DNA of 64,000 nt from Bifidobacterium scaligerum. Its GTDB lineage: Bacteria > Actinomycetota > Actinomycetes > Actinomycetales > Bifidobacteriaceae. The stretch is from positions 62,001 through 126,000 of the forward strand of contig NZ_PGLQ01000004.1 in NCBI RefSeq assembly GCF_002802865.1, written 5' to 3'. The notes under the pieces were generated by a model that saw nothing but the letters and a program-made list of their open reading frames with translations, was not told where the DNA came from and made no database searches. Of this stretch, positions 54,952-64,000 are shown in pieces. The translations under genes were made by a program, and so were the position numbers. Each line of letters begins with the position of its first letter. The first letter of the stretch is position 1.

Positions 54952-55323
54952 TTACTTCGCCTTCTTTGCTCCATACAGGGAACGACCCTGCTTGCGGTCC
55001 TTAACACCCTGGGTATCGAGCGCACCACGCACGATGTGGTAACGCACACCCGGCAGATCCTTCACACGGCCGCCGCGCACGAGCACGATGGAGTGCTCCT
55101 GCAGGTTGTGGCCTTCGCCCGGAATGTAGGCGGTGACTTCGATGCCGGAGGACAGGCGCACACGAGCGACCTTACGCAGAGCCGAGTTCGGCTTCTTCGG
55201 GGTGGTGGTGTAGACACGGGTGCACACGCCACGACGCAGCGGGCTGCCCTTCAGGGCCAAAGTCTTGGACTTCTTCGGCTTTGCCTGACGTCCCTTACGG
55301 ACGAGCTGTTCAATAGTAGGCAA
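54952..55323 (-). CDS. rpsL: 30S ribosomal protein S12 with TTG start
   Basis: S12 (123 residues) shapes the decoding centre. [12 protein letters not shown] and [11 protein letters not shown] hold the lysines altered in streptomycin resistance, and both are wild-type. The start is TTG at 55323: GGAG lies eight bases upstream, and an in-frame TGA seven codons before rules out a longer form. It is the first gene of the str operon. Confidence 0.97.
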   Translation of the reverse strand: MPTIEQLVRKGRQAKPKKSKTLALKGSPLRRGVCTRVYTTTPKKPNSALRKVARVRLSSGIEVTAYIPGEGHNLQEHSIVLVRGGRVKDLPGVRYHIVRGALDTQGVKDRKQGRSLYGAKKAK

Positions 55324-55762
55324 CTTGAATTCTCCGATTCAGTGATTTCTCTTGGTTTCGTGCGACCGCCGCACTGCGCCCGCACTTCTCACCGAATCGC
55401 TTTCAGCACGGTATATCCGCGCTCGACGAATCATAAAAAGCTAGCCCAGTCCACCGGCCCGATGGCCTCCGCTTCTCCCGTCGATGCATTACTGCATGCG
55501 ATCAGCGAATCGAAGGATATCCCAACCCGCACGCCTGTTACATAAGGCATGCCGTTGGCACACACGAATATCTATATTACGAATTCCCCGGACAACGACG
55601 CGCCGGCTTACATCATCGATACGTACTGGCCGCCATCTGGTCGGGATGGCTGTTGTTCGACACACTCAAGGCCGTTCGGCCAAGTTTACGGTCTCGCAAC
55701 AGACATTCCAACCAGCCAGCTCCGCGTGGACCGTTGGCATTCCCCACAATCCCCAGACAGCA

Positions 55763-55798
55763 GGTGCCCCCGAGGAGTCTATGTCACTCGGGGGCACC
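55763..55798. other. Isolated perfect 12-bp hairpin
   Basis: GGTGCCCCCGAG pairs exactly with its complement around a 12-base loop. No T-run or gene end lies near it. Confidence 0.6.
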
Positions 55799-55946
55799 GC
55801 CAAGAGGAGGGAACACCATTACTTAACCAGCTATCGCCTCATATATTTTTTGTTGTCTATCTGAGTTTTTGTTCTTGGAAACCTCTTGCGGAATCGGCCT
55901 CTTCGCCGCTTCTCTTCAATGTTTTCCGCACCTCCAAGTATAGCAA

Positions 55947-55999
55947 AACCGCTCCTGCAAAACGCCCGGTAAGACAATCGGGAGTAAGCAGGAGCGGTT
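55947..55999 (-). terminator. Terminator of the symporter gene
   Basis: AACCGCTCCTGC (55947-55958) pairs perfectly with 55988-55999, with CCCG/CGGG paired inside the loop. Reading on the minus strand it runs into TTTTGC. Confidence 0.85.
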
Positions 56000-56051
56000 G
56001 CGGTCAATCAGCGCGAGGAATGCAGCTTATACGCTGCGGACCGGCACCGAA

Positions 56052-57114
56052 TCAGGCCTCGGCCTTAGCGGTGGCCTTGTCGGCATCGAAGGCATGCACG
56101 GAGTCGGCATCCTTAGCGGATCCCTTCTCGCCATTGTCGGAATCCCAATGGATTTCGTGCTTGTCATCGTGGTTACGCCACCAGCTGGAAAGGATGGAGC
56201 CGGAGATGTTGTGCCACACGGAGAAGAAGGTGGACGGCACGGCCGCGAGCGGGTTGGTCGCGAAGGACTGCAGGGCCAAGGTGGCACCCAGAGCGGAGTC
56301 CTGCATGCCGACCTCGAAGGTGATGGCCTTCTGCTGAGCGTAACGGAAGCCCTTCGGGTAGACCTTGTACATCAGCTTGGAGAAGCCGAAGCCCAGAGCA
56401 TAACCGGACAGGTTGTGCAGCATAACCACCGGGATGGCCAGCAGGGAGGCGGCCTGGAACAGCTTCGGGCCGTTGGCGGCAACCACCACGCCGATGATCA
56501 GGAGGATGGCGACCTGAGAGACGATCGGCAGGGCCACGGTGACCTTCTCTATCTTCTTGCCGAAGATCATATGGCAGATCACACCAAGGGCGATCGGGAA
56601 GAGCACCACCTTGACGGCGTTGAGGAACAGGGACTCGACCGGCACGGACACGTACTGGGAAGCCAGCAGCTGCATCAGCAGCGGGATCATGAACGGTGCG
56701 CACAGGGTGGAGAGGATGCCGATGGAGACGTCCAGGGCTACGTCACCGCGGGACAGGTAGCTCATCACGTTGGAGGAGGTGCCGGACGGGCAGCAGCCCA
56801 CGAGGATCACGCCCACAGCCAGCGGGCCGTCAAGACGGAAGATCCAGCACAGCAGCACGGCGATAAGCGGCATGATGATGAAGTGGGCGACGGTACCGAC
56901 GATAACCATCAGCGGCTGGGTGAGGATGCGCTTGAAGTCATCGAGGCTCAGCGTCAGGCCCATGCCGAAGAGCACGATGCCCAGCATGTAGCCGGTGTAC
57001 GGCTTGCCCCCACAGGCTCGCCTGCGGCACGAAGTAGTTGAAGACGGCCCAGACGATGACGATGACCGTGAACCATTTGGTCAGCCAGTCAGCAAAAGCC
57101 TTAACCTTTTCCAT
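56052..57114 (-). pseudogene. Bile acid:sodium symporter family gene, frameshifted
   Basis: The gene encodes a BASS-family membrane transporter split by one extra base. The N-terminal part (from ATG at 57114, MEKVKAFADWLTKWFTVIV) reads to NYFVPQASLWG. There a run of five C (57007-57011, G on the coding strand) puts it out of frame. Removing one base restores W-G-K-P-Y-T-G-Y-M and joins to GIVLFGMGLTLSLDDFKRIL and the rest of the family. The joined protein would be about 353 residues with nine to ten spans, including VGCCPSGTSSNVMSYL. A sequencing error, a real null allele or slippage are all possible. The internal ATG at 56987 has no ribosome site. Confidence 0.8.
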
Positions 57115-57409
57115 TGGTGTTTCTCTCTCTGGTAATGGAATACAACATCGCATGAAGTTATGCTCATCCAACTTGACACGAAACATTCTGCTCACATTGT
57201 GAACGAACTCTTACTGGCAACCGATCATTTTTAGGTATTCCTACAATGAAGGCGACGCCACGTTGTGACATTCGATCAACGGGCCACCGAATCGCACCCG
57301 ACAATTGCACCCGCCGCCCAACGCATTCGCGACACGCCGAGATGCGCAATGACGCAAAGTTGTGTATAGTCTTCATCTGTTGTCTTCCAGTCCACTGGAA
57401 AACATGCAT
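57115..57409. other. 295-base gap before tRNA-His
   Basis: Apart from the likely promoter of the symporter gene (minus strand) and that of tRNA-His (plus strand), nothing is recognised here. Confidence 0.4.
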
Positions 57410-57486
57410 GGTGGCCATAGCTCAGTTGGTAGAGCATCTGATTGTGGTTCAGAAGGTCGCGCGTTCGAGCCGCGTTGGCCACCCCA
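57410..57486 (+). tRNA. tRNA-His (GTG)
   Basis: The cloverleaf is complete. The acceptor stem GTGGCCA pairs with TGGCCAC, the D-arm is GCTCAGTTGGTAGAGC, and the anticodon loop TTGTGGT gives GTG. The T-arm is GCGCGTTCGAGCCGCG-type. The G at 57410 (position -1) faces C73, the mark of histidine tRNA, and CCA is encoded at 57484-57486. Confidence 0.96.
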
Positions 57487-57488
57487 GT

Positions 57489-57517
57489 ACCCCTCCGAGG
57501 AATCGGAGGGGTTTTTA
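57489..57517 (+). terminator. Terminator of tRNA-His
   Basis: ACCCCTCCGA (57489-57498) pairs perfectly with 57503-57512 and is followed by TTTTT. Confidence 0.95.
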
Positions 57518-57603
57518 GTTTTCCTGTTGCAAACCGTTGCAAACTACAGCGTTGTAGACTCGGGGCTATTGCTTCATGAGGCCCGAAAAAAGAAGGATTC
57601 GCA

Positions 57604-58629
57604 ATGTTGTCTTTTGAAAACGACTATTCCCGCGCCGCTCACCCAGCTGTGCTTGACGCCGTGGCGCGCGCCAATGAGCACCTCTATTCCGGCTACGGCT
57701 CGGATGAGCTGACCGCTCAGGCCAAGTACAAAATCCGCGAAGCCTGCGATCTGCCGAATGCCGACGTCTGGTTCCTGGTGGGCGGCACACAGACCAATCA
57801 AGTGGTTATCGACACGGTCACACCGGCATACGCGGGTGTGGTGGCGGTCGAATCCGGACATCCGAACGTGCATGAGGCCGGCGCCATCGAATTCAGCGGG
57901 CATAAGGTGCTCACGCTTCCCCATCACAACGGCAAGATGGATGCGGCCGAACTCAACGAATTCTGCAAGACCTTCTATGCGGACGGCAATTACGAGCACA
58001 TGGTCTTCCCCGGCTGCGTCTATGTTTCGCAAAGCACCGAATACGGCACCTTGTATTCCAAGGCCGAGCTGGAAGCACTTGCCGATGTGGCTCATCGATA
58101 CGACATGCCGCTCTTCGTGGACGGCGCGCGCCTCGGCTATGCGCTGACGGCGACCGGCGGCGACTTGACGCTGCCCGACTTGGCCCGTATCGCCGACGTG
58201 TTCTACATCGGAGGCACCAAAGTCGGCGCGCTTTTCGGCGAGGCCGTAGTCTTCACCAAGAACAACACACCGAAACATTTCCTGACACGAATCAAACAGC
58301 ACGGCGCATTATTGGCCAAAGGCTTCGTGCTGGGCGCACAATTCGACGCACTGTTTACCGATGGCCTCTATTTCAAGATTGCCCGCAATGCCAATGTTGC
58401 CGCCGATCGTATTCGCGAAGCGCTCAAGGCCAAGGGCTACCGGCTCACGTTCGAGGCCCCGACCAATCAGATTTTCGTGACGCTCGATCAGCCGACCATC
58501 GACCGTCTGGCGCAGCATGTGAAACTTGGCTTCACGGAAAAAGCCGATGACGCCCATACCGTGATGCGTATCTGCACCAGCTGGGCCACCACCGACGAGG
58601 AAGTCGATCAGCTTATCCAACTGCTGTAA
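57604..58629 (+). CDS. Low-specificity threonine aldolase family protein
   Basis: This 341-residue PLP enzyme of the beta-eliminating lyase group most likely cleaves threonine or allo-threonine to glycine and acetaldehyde. The opening FENDYSRAAHPAVL is the family start. The cofactor lysine is K206 in YIGGTKVGALFGE, and the histidine pair in LPHHNGKM is seen. Its start follows the tRNA terminator by about 90 bases. Expression may be from a promoter within that gap. Confidence 0.87.
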   Translation: MLSFENDYSRAAHPAVLDAVARANEHLYSGYGSDELTAQAKYKIREACDLPNADVWFLVGGTQTNQVVIDTVTPAYAGVVAVESGHPNVHEAGAIEFSGHKVLTLPHHNGKMDAAELNEFCKTFYADGNYEHMVFPGCVYVSQSTEYGTLYSKAELEALADVAHRYDMPLFVDGARLGYALTATGGDLTLPDLARIADVFYIGGTKVGALFGEAVVFTKNNTPKHFLTRIKQHGALLAKGFVLGAQFDALFTDGLYFKIARNANVAADRIREALKAKGYRLTFEAPTNQIFVTLDQPTIDRLAQHVKLGFTEKADDAHTVMRICTSWATTDEEVDQLIQLL

Positions 58630-58685
58630 GTCGGCATACGGCGAACCACAACCAGCACGACCATTCAGCGCTCAATCGCGTGAGG

Positions 58686-59846
58686 CTATCCCTCGATGGC
58701 CTCACGCTCCATATCCACAAATTTATGGACCGAGGCCTCCACGGAATAATGTTCCTTGGTGCTCTCGGCATACTTGGCGCTCCACTCGGCTCGTTCTCGC
58801 GGATGTGCGATCCACCAATCGATGCGACGAGCCAGCAACGCCACATCCCGTACAGGAAACAGCGATTCGTCCAGCAAAGCGAACTGGCTGGCAGCAGAGA
58901 GCTCCGATGCGGCGATAACAGGCACCAAACCACAGGCCATCGCTTCGATCACACTTACCGATTCGATGTCCGCAATGGAGCAATGTACGAACAAGTCGCC
59001 CGACCTTAACAAACTCGGCATTTCAGCATGTCGATGAAAACCGATTTCCGCTTTGCGCGCCAACAGCCTGCCGGCACGGAACCTGAGGTAATGGCGTAAT
59101 GGTCCGGTACCGGCAATCACCAGCTGGATATCCTCCGCATGACGAGACATGGCAATCGCCTTGATCAGCGTGATCTGATCCTTCTCATGCGCCAGACGTC
59201 CCGATGCGATGATGCGGAACGGCACCGGCGATGCGGCTTTCGGGTCCGGAAGCTCGCCCGGTTGATATTCCGGAGAATATCCGTTGGAAATCACATGCAG
59301 TGTCGCCTGATATCCATGCGAACGCAATAGACTCGCCGTCATCTCGGTAGGTACATGGATATGGTCGACACGCTTATACAGCCAGTGCTTGAACAGCCAG
59401 TACAAAAAGGTTGAGATACCCGGAATATGACGCAATGGTCCCGCGGAATACAATACATTCTCCGGCTGCAGATGGAAGCCGGCAGTCACCGGGATACCCA
59501 TCTGGCGGGCGACTTTAGCCGCATGACGGCCGAATTTGAACGGCATGTAAATATGCACCACATCCACGCCTTGGAATGCGGTACGGAAAAGCGTGTCACT
59601 CGGCTGGGCAAACTGCATAAGTTGTTTGGCCGCCACCCAGGAGACCAGCGGCACCTTGTTCACACGCGCCGGATATTCAGGGGCGCCGATGCCCACCAAA
59701 CGCACGTGATGCCCCTGCCGCTCCAACTCGGTTGCCCATTGCAGCGCCGAATTGGAAGTGCCATTCCCCTGATTGCCCACCGTATCCACTACCAAGGCGA
59801 TAGTCAGCGGCCTATCGAGGCTTTCCTCGCTCCCGTTTTCACGCAT
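58686..59846 (-). CDS. Glycosyltransferase, GT4 family
   Basis: This 386-residue retaining glycosyltransferase of GT-B fold opens with LTIALVVDTVGNQGNGTSNSALQWATELERQGHHVRLVG. The E-x7-E donor motif is ESVSVIEAMACGLVPVI. Related proteins make glycolipids such as glucosyl-diacylglycerol at the membrane; the N-terminal substrate domain fits that role but does not prove it. GAGG lies close to the ATG. No partner genes are adjacent. Confidence 0.85.
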   Translation of the reverse strand: MRENGSEESLDRPLTIALVVDTVGNQGNGTSNSALQWATELERQGHHVRLVGIGAPEYPARVNKVPLVSWVAAKQLMQFAQPSDTLFRTAFQGVDVVHIYMPFKFGRHAAKVARQMGIPVTAGFHLQPENVLYSAGPLRHIPGISTFLYWLFKHWLYKRVDHIHVPTEMTASLLRSHGYQATLHVISNGYSPEYQPGELPDPKAASPVPFRIIASGRLAHEKDQITLIKAIAMSRHAEDIQLVIAGTGPLRHYLRFRAGRLLARKAEIGFHRHAEMPSLLRSGDLFVHCSIADIESVSVIEAMACGLVPVIAASELSAASQFALLDESLFPVRDVALLARRIDWWIAHPRERAEWSAKYAESTKEHYSVEASVHKFVDMEREAIEG

Positions 59847-60000
59847 TGCCTCATCTTAGGTCACGTCCATACACCAGGTGGCATATGGCGCAGGCAAACG
59901 TCCGACTCCCCCGAGAAAACAGTGTGGCGCGATACGCAATGCCCAATTATTGCCTAGTGATGCGTGATGCCCAATTTGTTTGCCCATTGGGCTAACGCCT

Positions 60001-61185
60001 TCAGTGGCCCAGCGCGCCGCGAATCCGTAAAACAGCCTTATATAGCTCGGTAGTTTGCTTGAGCAAGCTGATACGCACCCAGTGCTCCCCCACCGCGCCG
60101 AAACAAGAACCGGGTATCAGCGCGACACCGGCAGTATCGAGCAGCCAATCAACAAAGTCGGCCGACGTGCCAGCGCCATTGGGCACGCGTGCCCAAGCAA
60201 ATAATCCGCCATACGACTGATTGACTTCCAACCCACTGCCACGCAAACCGTCGCGCACGATTTCAAAACGATGCTGATACCGCGCCGCCAGCTCCGCTAC
60301 CGTGGACTGGTCGGAGTTCAAGGCCACTGCACCAGCCTGTTGAATCACGCTGGAGGCCAGCACTGCGGTCTGCCGATGGACAGCCTTGACCGCGGCTAGT
60401 AGGTCAGCGTTACCGGCGATAAATCCACCTCGCCAGCCGGCAACCATATACATTTTGGAAAGCGATCCCAGCTCCAATGCCACCTCAAGGGCACCCGGGG
60501 TTTCCAGCAAACTCAGCGAGCGCGCACCATTGAACTCCAGCCCGGCATAGGCAAAATCGTTGAGTACCGCAAAATTGTACTGTTTGGCAAGACGCACGGC
60601 AGTCGCATACAGTTCCGGCGTGGCCGCCGCACCGGTGGGATTGTTCGGGTAATTGAGAATCAGTAGCTTGGCTCGCGTCCACAATGCCGGGTCCACTGCT
60701 TCTAAATCGGGGAGAAAGCCATGCGCCTCACTGGCGGGAATCGTTTCGAATCGGCCGCCTGCCACCGCTGTGGAACCTTCATACTGCGGATAGTATGGGT
60801 TCACTGCCACCACCGTGTCGCCAGGGTCAATCAACGCTTGAATCACAGTGGCGATGCCTACCGATGAACCGGAGGTGGCGAGCAGTTCGGTGGCGGGGTT
60901 CACGCAAACTCCATGCTCACGCTTATACCAACCGGCAATGGCGTCAAGATATTGCGGCAGCCCGTCAAATGGCGGGTAACGAAATTCGGATGGGTCATGC
61001 GCCGCAGCGGCAAGCGCATCTTGGACAAATATTGGCGGCTGTCCGTCTGGGTTGCCTTTGCTGATATCGATGACGTCACGCCCTTGAGCAATTGCGATCG
61101 CAACTCGCGCATCCGCCTCGGCGAAGGGATTGCCCGGCAGATGTGCCGATCGCTTGGAAATCAGTGCCTCATATTGCACTGGCAT
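60001..61185 (-). CDS. Class I/II aminotransferase
   Basis: This 394-residue PLP aminotransferase has the cofactor lysine K244 in GSLSKMYMVAGWRGGF, with NYPNNPTG and the aspartate in LNDFAYAGLEF. The C-terminal arginine in HWVRISL binds the substrate carboxylate. Relatives convert alanine, aspartate or LL-diaminopimelate. GGAGGAG supports the 61185 start rather than one 31 codons earlier. It is divergent from purT. Confidence 0.87.
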   Translation of the reverse strand: MPVQYEALISKRSAHLPGNPFAEADARVAIAIAQGRDVIDISKGNPDGQPPIFVQDALAAAAHDPSEFRYPPFDGLPQYLDAIAGWYKREHGVCVNPATELLATSGSSVGIATVIQALIDPGDTVVAVNPYYPQYEGSTAVAGGRFETIPASEAHGFLPDLEAVDPALWTRAKLLILNYPNNPTGAAATPELYATAVRLAKQYNFAVLNDFAYAGLEFNGARSLSLLETPGALEVALELGSLSKMYMVAGWRGGFIAGNADLLAAVKAVHRQTAVLASSVIQQAGAVALNSDQSTVAELAARYQHRFEIVRDGLRGSGLEVNQSYGGLFAWARVPNGAGTSADFVDWLLDTAGVALIPGSCFGAVGEHWVRISLLKQTTELYKAVLRIRGALGH

Positions 61186-61396
61186 ATCCAATCTCCTCCG
61201 TTCATTCGCCTGCAAGGCCCCAATGAATGACCTTGCAAGCGATTCCCCTTCAAACGTTGGCCCGACCGCGCTGAACAATCGGCCGGTAATTGATACCGTA
61301 CGACGTCATCCAAGCCCATGCGGCGGCGTGTCTATATGCAGTATTTATGGCAGGTTACAGACGGCAAAATTCGTGCGGCATGGCAGAATGTGAGGT

Positions 61397-62692
61397 ATGA
61401 CTGAGACTCAAGTGAACACTGTTGCGAACTCCTCCGATTCCTGCACAACCCACCGTCCACTCGGCACTCCGCTCGGCAAGCATCCGACCCGCGTACTGTT
61501 CCTGGGCTCTGGCGAGCTGGGCAAGGAAGTGACCATCGAACTGATGCGATTGGGCGCTTGGGTGTGTGCAGCGGATTCCTATGCCGGCGCCCCGGCCCAG
61601 CAAGTGGCACATGAGTATCGCGTGCTGGATATGGCGAATGCCGTCGAGTTGCAGGCATTGTTCAACGAGGTGAAGCCGGACATCATCGTGCCTGAAGTGG
61701 AGGCCATCGCCACGGATGTGCTGGCTGGAGCGGCTGCGGCCGGCGCTCAGGTGGTGCCGAGCGCCGAGATTGCGGCGATCTGTATGGATCGAGAGCGTCT
61801 GCGTGTGCTGGCTCACGAAGAGCTTGGTTTGCCGACCACGCCGTATCGTTTCGCCGGTTCGCTGGAAGAGCTGCGCGAAGGCACCGCCACGGTCGGGTAT
61901 CCGTGTGTGGTCAAGCCGGTGATGAGCTCCTCAGGTCACGGTCAGTCCGTAGTACGTTCGGCTGATGCGATCGATGCCGCATGGACCGAAGCCCAGGAAG
62001 GCCGCCGTGCCGCCGATGAGGGTGACGTATCCCGTGTGATCGTGGAGGCTTTGGCTCCACTGGATCGTGAGTTGACGGTGCTGACGGTGAGCTCCTCGGC
62101 CGGTATCGTGACCTGCGCGCCGATCGGCCAGCGTCAAGAATCCGGCGATTACCGCGAGTCCTGGCAGCCGGCTGCCGAACCGGCTGGCGAAGCCGAGCGT
62201 GCGCAAGAAATCGCACGAACCGCAGTCGAGGGCCTGGTGGCTCGCGCCCGCAAAGCCGGAGAAACCGGTTGGGGTGTGTTCGGTGTGGAGCTGTTCGTTT
62301 TGAACGATGGCTCGATCCTGTTCAACGAAGTCTCCCCTCGCCCGCATGACACCGGCATGGTGACGATGGCTTCCCAGCGTTTGAGCGAGTTCGCTCTGCA
62401 TGCGCGTGCGATTTTAGGGTTGCCGATTACGGCTGAGCATGTGGCGTTGAGTCTGCCTGCTGGCACCGTGGCCGCCAGCCATGCCATTGTAGTGGGCGGC
62501 GATGGCGAGGCCGAATTCACCAATGCGGCTGAGGCGTTGGCCGAGCCCGGCACCGATCTGCGTATCTTCGCCAAGCCTGAAGTGCATGGCCACCGGCGCA
62601 TGGCTGTGGCGCTCGCCATTGGCACCGGTGAAGCCGATGCGCGAGCCAAGGCGGGACAAGTCGCCGACACATTGAAGATCGACGTCAGATAA
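61397..62692 (+). CDS. purT: Formate-dependent GAR transformylase
   Basis: This 431-residue ATP-grasp enzyme uses formate and ATP to convert phosphoribosylglycinamide to its formyl form, the third step of purine synthesis. LGSGELGKEVTIELMRLGAW opens the substrate domain. PVMSSSGHGQS and FNEVSPRPHDTGMVT are the ATP-grasp and catalytic segments and match E. coli PurT. A 35-residue N-terminal extension is present. A terminator precedes purC. Confidence 0.93.
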   Translation: MTETQVNTVANSSDSCTTHRPLGTPLGKHPTRVLFLGSGELGKEVTIELMRLGAWVCAADSYAGAPAQQVAHEYRVLDMANAVELQALFNEVKPDIIVPEVEAIATDVLAGAAAAGAQVVPSAEIAAICMDRERLRVLAHEELGLPTTPYRFAGSLEELREGTATVGYPCVVKPVMSSSGHGQSVVRSADAIDAAWTEAQEGRRAADEGDVSRVIVEALAPLDRELTVLTVSSSAGIVTCAPIGQRQESGDYRESWQPAAEPAGEAERAQEIARTAVEGLVARARKAGETGWGVFGVELFVLNDGSILFNEVSPRPHDTGMVTMASQRLSEFALHARAILGLPITAEHVALSLPAGTVAASHAIVVGGDGEAEFTNAAEALAEPGTDLRIFAKPEVHGHRRMAVALAIGTGEADARAKAGQVADTLKIDVR

Positions 62693-62698
62693 CCCATG

Positions 62699-62726
62699 GG
62701 GTGTCAGCTATCGTTGATACCCTTTT
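62699..62726 (+). terminator. Terminator between purT and purC
   Basis: GGGTGTCA (62699-62706) pairs with TGATACCC (62715-62722) with one G-U, and is followed by TTTT. Confidence 0.7.
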
Positions 62727-62767
62727 ACCGTTAGTTCACCCAGAATTCCACTCCTGAAAGGCGAGTT

Positions 62768-63517
62768 ATGGAGAAGCTGGAAAAGCTCTACGAGGGCAAG
62801 GCCAAGCAACTGTATGCAACCGACGATCCCGACATCCTGTGGGTCGAATACAAGAACACCGCCACCGCCGGAGACGGCGAGAAAAAAGAGGACTTTACCG
62901 GCAAGGGCCGTCTGAACAACCTCATCACCACCATCATCTTCGACCTGCTCAAGGCTCGCGGTATCGAGAGCCACCTCGTCAAGCGTGTGAACGACACCGC
63001 CCAGCTGGTGCGCAAGATGGATATGTTCCCGCTGGAGATTGTGCTGCGCAACACCGCCGCCGGCCACTTCTGCTCGCGCCTCGGCGTGGAGGAAGGTCTG
63101 CCGCTCAAGGAGCCGGTGCTCGAATACTTCCTGAAGAACGATGATCTGCACGATCCGTTCGTCAACGACGATGATCTGGTTGCCTTGGGTGTATGCACCC
63201 GCGAAGATCTCGCCGAGATCGCCCCGTTGGCTCGCAAGATCAACGAAGCGTTGATCGACATCTTCGCCAAGATCGATGTCAAGCTCGTGGACTTCAAGAT
63301 CGAAATGGGCCGTGCCTCCGATGGCACGCTGCTGCTGGCTGATGAAATCACCCCGGACTCCTGCCGTCTGTGGGATCAGCGCGATCATTCCGGCAAGGTG
63401 GAGCATCTGGATAAGGATCTGTTCCGCCGCGGCCTGGGATCGATCATCCCGGCCTATGAGGAAATCGAAAGCCGCTTGGCCGAACTGGCCAAGTCCGAAG
63501 GCATCGAAGTCGCCTGA
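62768..63517 (+). CDS. purC: SAICAR synthetase
   Basis: This 249-residue enzyme joins aspartate to CAIR in purine synthesis. [36 protein letters not shown] and [12 protein letters not shown] are the family blocks. GAAAGGCGAG supports the start. It lies between purT and purL, each separated by a terminator-like hairpin. Confidence 0.96.
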   Translation: MEKLEKLYEGKAKQLYATDDPDILWVEYKNTATAGDGEKKEDFTGKGRLNNLITTIIFDLLKARGIESHLVKRVNDTAQLVRKMDMFPLEIVLRNTAAGHFCSRLGVEEGLPLKEPVLEYFLKNDDLHDPFVNDDDLVALGVCTREDLAEIAPLARKINEALIDIFAKIDVKLVDFKIEMGRASDGTLLLADEITPDSCRLWDQRDHSGKVEHLDKDLFRRGLGSIIPAYEEIESRLAELAKSEGIEVA

Positions 63518-63524
63518 TTCATGT

Positions 63525-63565
63525 ATTTGGCTCCCCTCTTGAGAAGGGAGCCAAATTGTCTTTTT
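63525..63565 (+). terminator. Terminator between purC and purL
   Basis: ATTTGGCTCCC (63525-63535) pairs perfectly with 63546-63556, with TTGTCTTTTT following. Only partial termination is likely, as purL would otherwise need its own promoter. Confidence 0.85.
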
Positions 63566-63588
63566 ACGATTGTTAGGAAAGGATTTCC

Positions 63589-64000
63589 ATGGTTTTCCGC
63601 GTATACGTGGAGAAGAAGCCCGGCTTTGACGTCGAGGCCCAGCAGCTCGCCGGCGAACTGAAGACCATCCTCGGCATCTCCGGTCTCAAGGCCGTACGCA
63701 TTGTGAATCGTTACGACGTGGAGGGTATCAGCGAGGAGCTGTTCCGTCAGGCAACCCCCACCGTGTTCAGCGAACCGCAGGTGGACAACGTCTGCGCCGA
63801 TTTGCCTGATTTCGGCGAGGCCAAGGTCTTTGCCACCGAGTTTCTGCCCGGTCAGTTCGATCAGCGCGCCGATTCGGCCAGCGAATGCATCCAGCTCATC
63901 TCTCAAGGCGAGCGTTCCACCGTCCGCTCCGCCAAGGTGTACGCCCTTGAAGGCGAGCTCACAGATGCGGATGTCGCGGCTATCAAGCATTACGTGATCA
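63589..64000 (+). CDS. purL: Phosphoribosylformylglycinamidine synthase, 5' part
   Basis: This is the first 137 codons of the enzyme for the fourth purine step, cut by the window end. MVFRVYVEKKPGFDVEAQQL opens a PurS-like or N-terminal domain as in the long single-chain PurL of bifidobacteria. GGAAAGGATT precedes the ATG at 63589. The rest, including the glutaminase, lies beyond the window. Confidence 0.85.
   Translation, partial: MVFRVYVEKKPGFDVEAQQLAGELKTILGISGLKAVRIVNRYDVEGISEELFRQATPTVFSEPQVDNVCADLPDFGEAKVFATEFLPGQFDQRADSASECIQLISQGERSTVRSAKVYALEGELTDADVAAIKHYVI

Larger units (their letters stand above)
55324..56051. other. 728-base gap around the str operon promoter
   Basis: The part next to rpsL should hold the str promoter; a weak TATACC-like box is seen near 55410. 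A perfect 12-bp hairpin, GGTGCCCCCGAG (55763-55774 with 55787-55798), stands alone without a T-run. The terminator of the minus-strand symporter gene lies at 55947-55999. No open frame here looks coding. Confidence 0.5.

Noticed and set aside
57007-57011. Phase variation at the C run in the symporter gene
   Set aside because: Five bases is a short tract for regular slippage; listed as a frameshift with a possible sequencing error instead.

Overview
The window looks like chromosome of a Bifidobacterium, most likely of the longum/breve group. The coding DNA is GC-rich. The tuf, fusA, rpsG and rpsL proteins, the streamlined metabolism, the Actinobacteria-type purine genes and the many GntR, LysR and TetR genes paired with MFS exporters all fit this. 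This is a judgement from remembered family sequences, since no search was run. No insertion sequence, prophage or CRISPR array was seen.

Layout. 0.1-6.1 kb: two PLP enzymes of sulfur amino acid metabolism (metY-like and a metB/metC-type enzyme) beside a four-gene polar amino acid ABC importer. 6.4-11.2 kb: an esterase, a flavodoxin, an SDR with a divergent LysR gene, and an MFS exporter. 11.6-19.2 kb: a lactose/cellobiose-family PTS operon (IIC-IIB-IIA-phospho-beta-glucosidase-HPr-EI), its GntR/UTRA regulator and a HAD sugar phosphatase. The three transcription units share TCATTCGAATGA-type operators. 19.2-50.8 kb: an accessory-looking stretch of small regulated modules. It holds two paralogous LysR/MFS pairs, two paralogous NAD(P)H oxidoreductases, hexapeptide acetyltransferases, AraC, TetR, PadR and GntR regulators, a lactate dehydrogenase, tam, a two-component system next to a FetAB-like exporter, a DedA protein, a MagIII-like glycosylase, a UvrA2-like ATPase and an alcohol dehydrogenase. 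50.9-55.3 kb: the str operon rpsL-rpsG-fusA-tuf. 56.0-64.0 kb: a bile acid:sodium symporter-type gene broken by one extra base, tRNA-His, a threonine aldolase, a glycosyltransferase, an aminotransferase, then purT-purC-purL, with purL cut by the window end.

The strongest signals outside coding DNA are regulatory. The GntR operators flank or fill recognisable promoters. A 19-bp palindrome is shared by the PadR gene, its divergent reductase and a distant oxidoreductase gene. A perfect 24-bp-arm inverted repeat lies ahead of a GntR/membrane/UvrA2 operon. A perfect 38-bp-arm inverted repeat lies between convergent genes at 7.2 kb. A 20-codon reading frame with a strong ribosome site sits just before a strong terminator at 21.7 kb. 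No single large new system stands out. The best candidates for new biology are the PadR regulon, the 48.4 kb repeat with its operon, and the 21.7 kb small-ORF/terminator unit.
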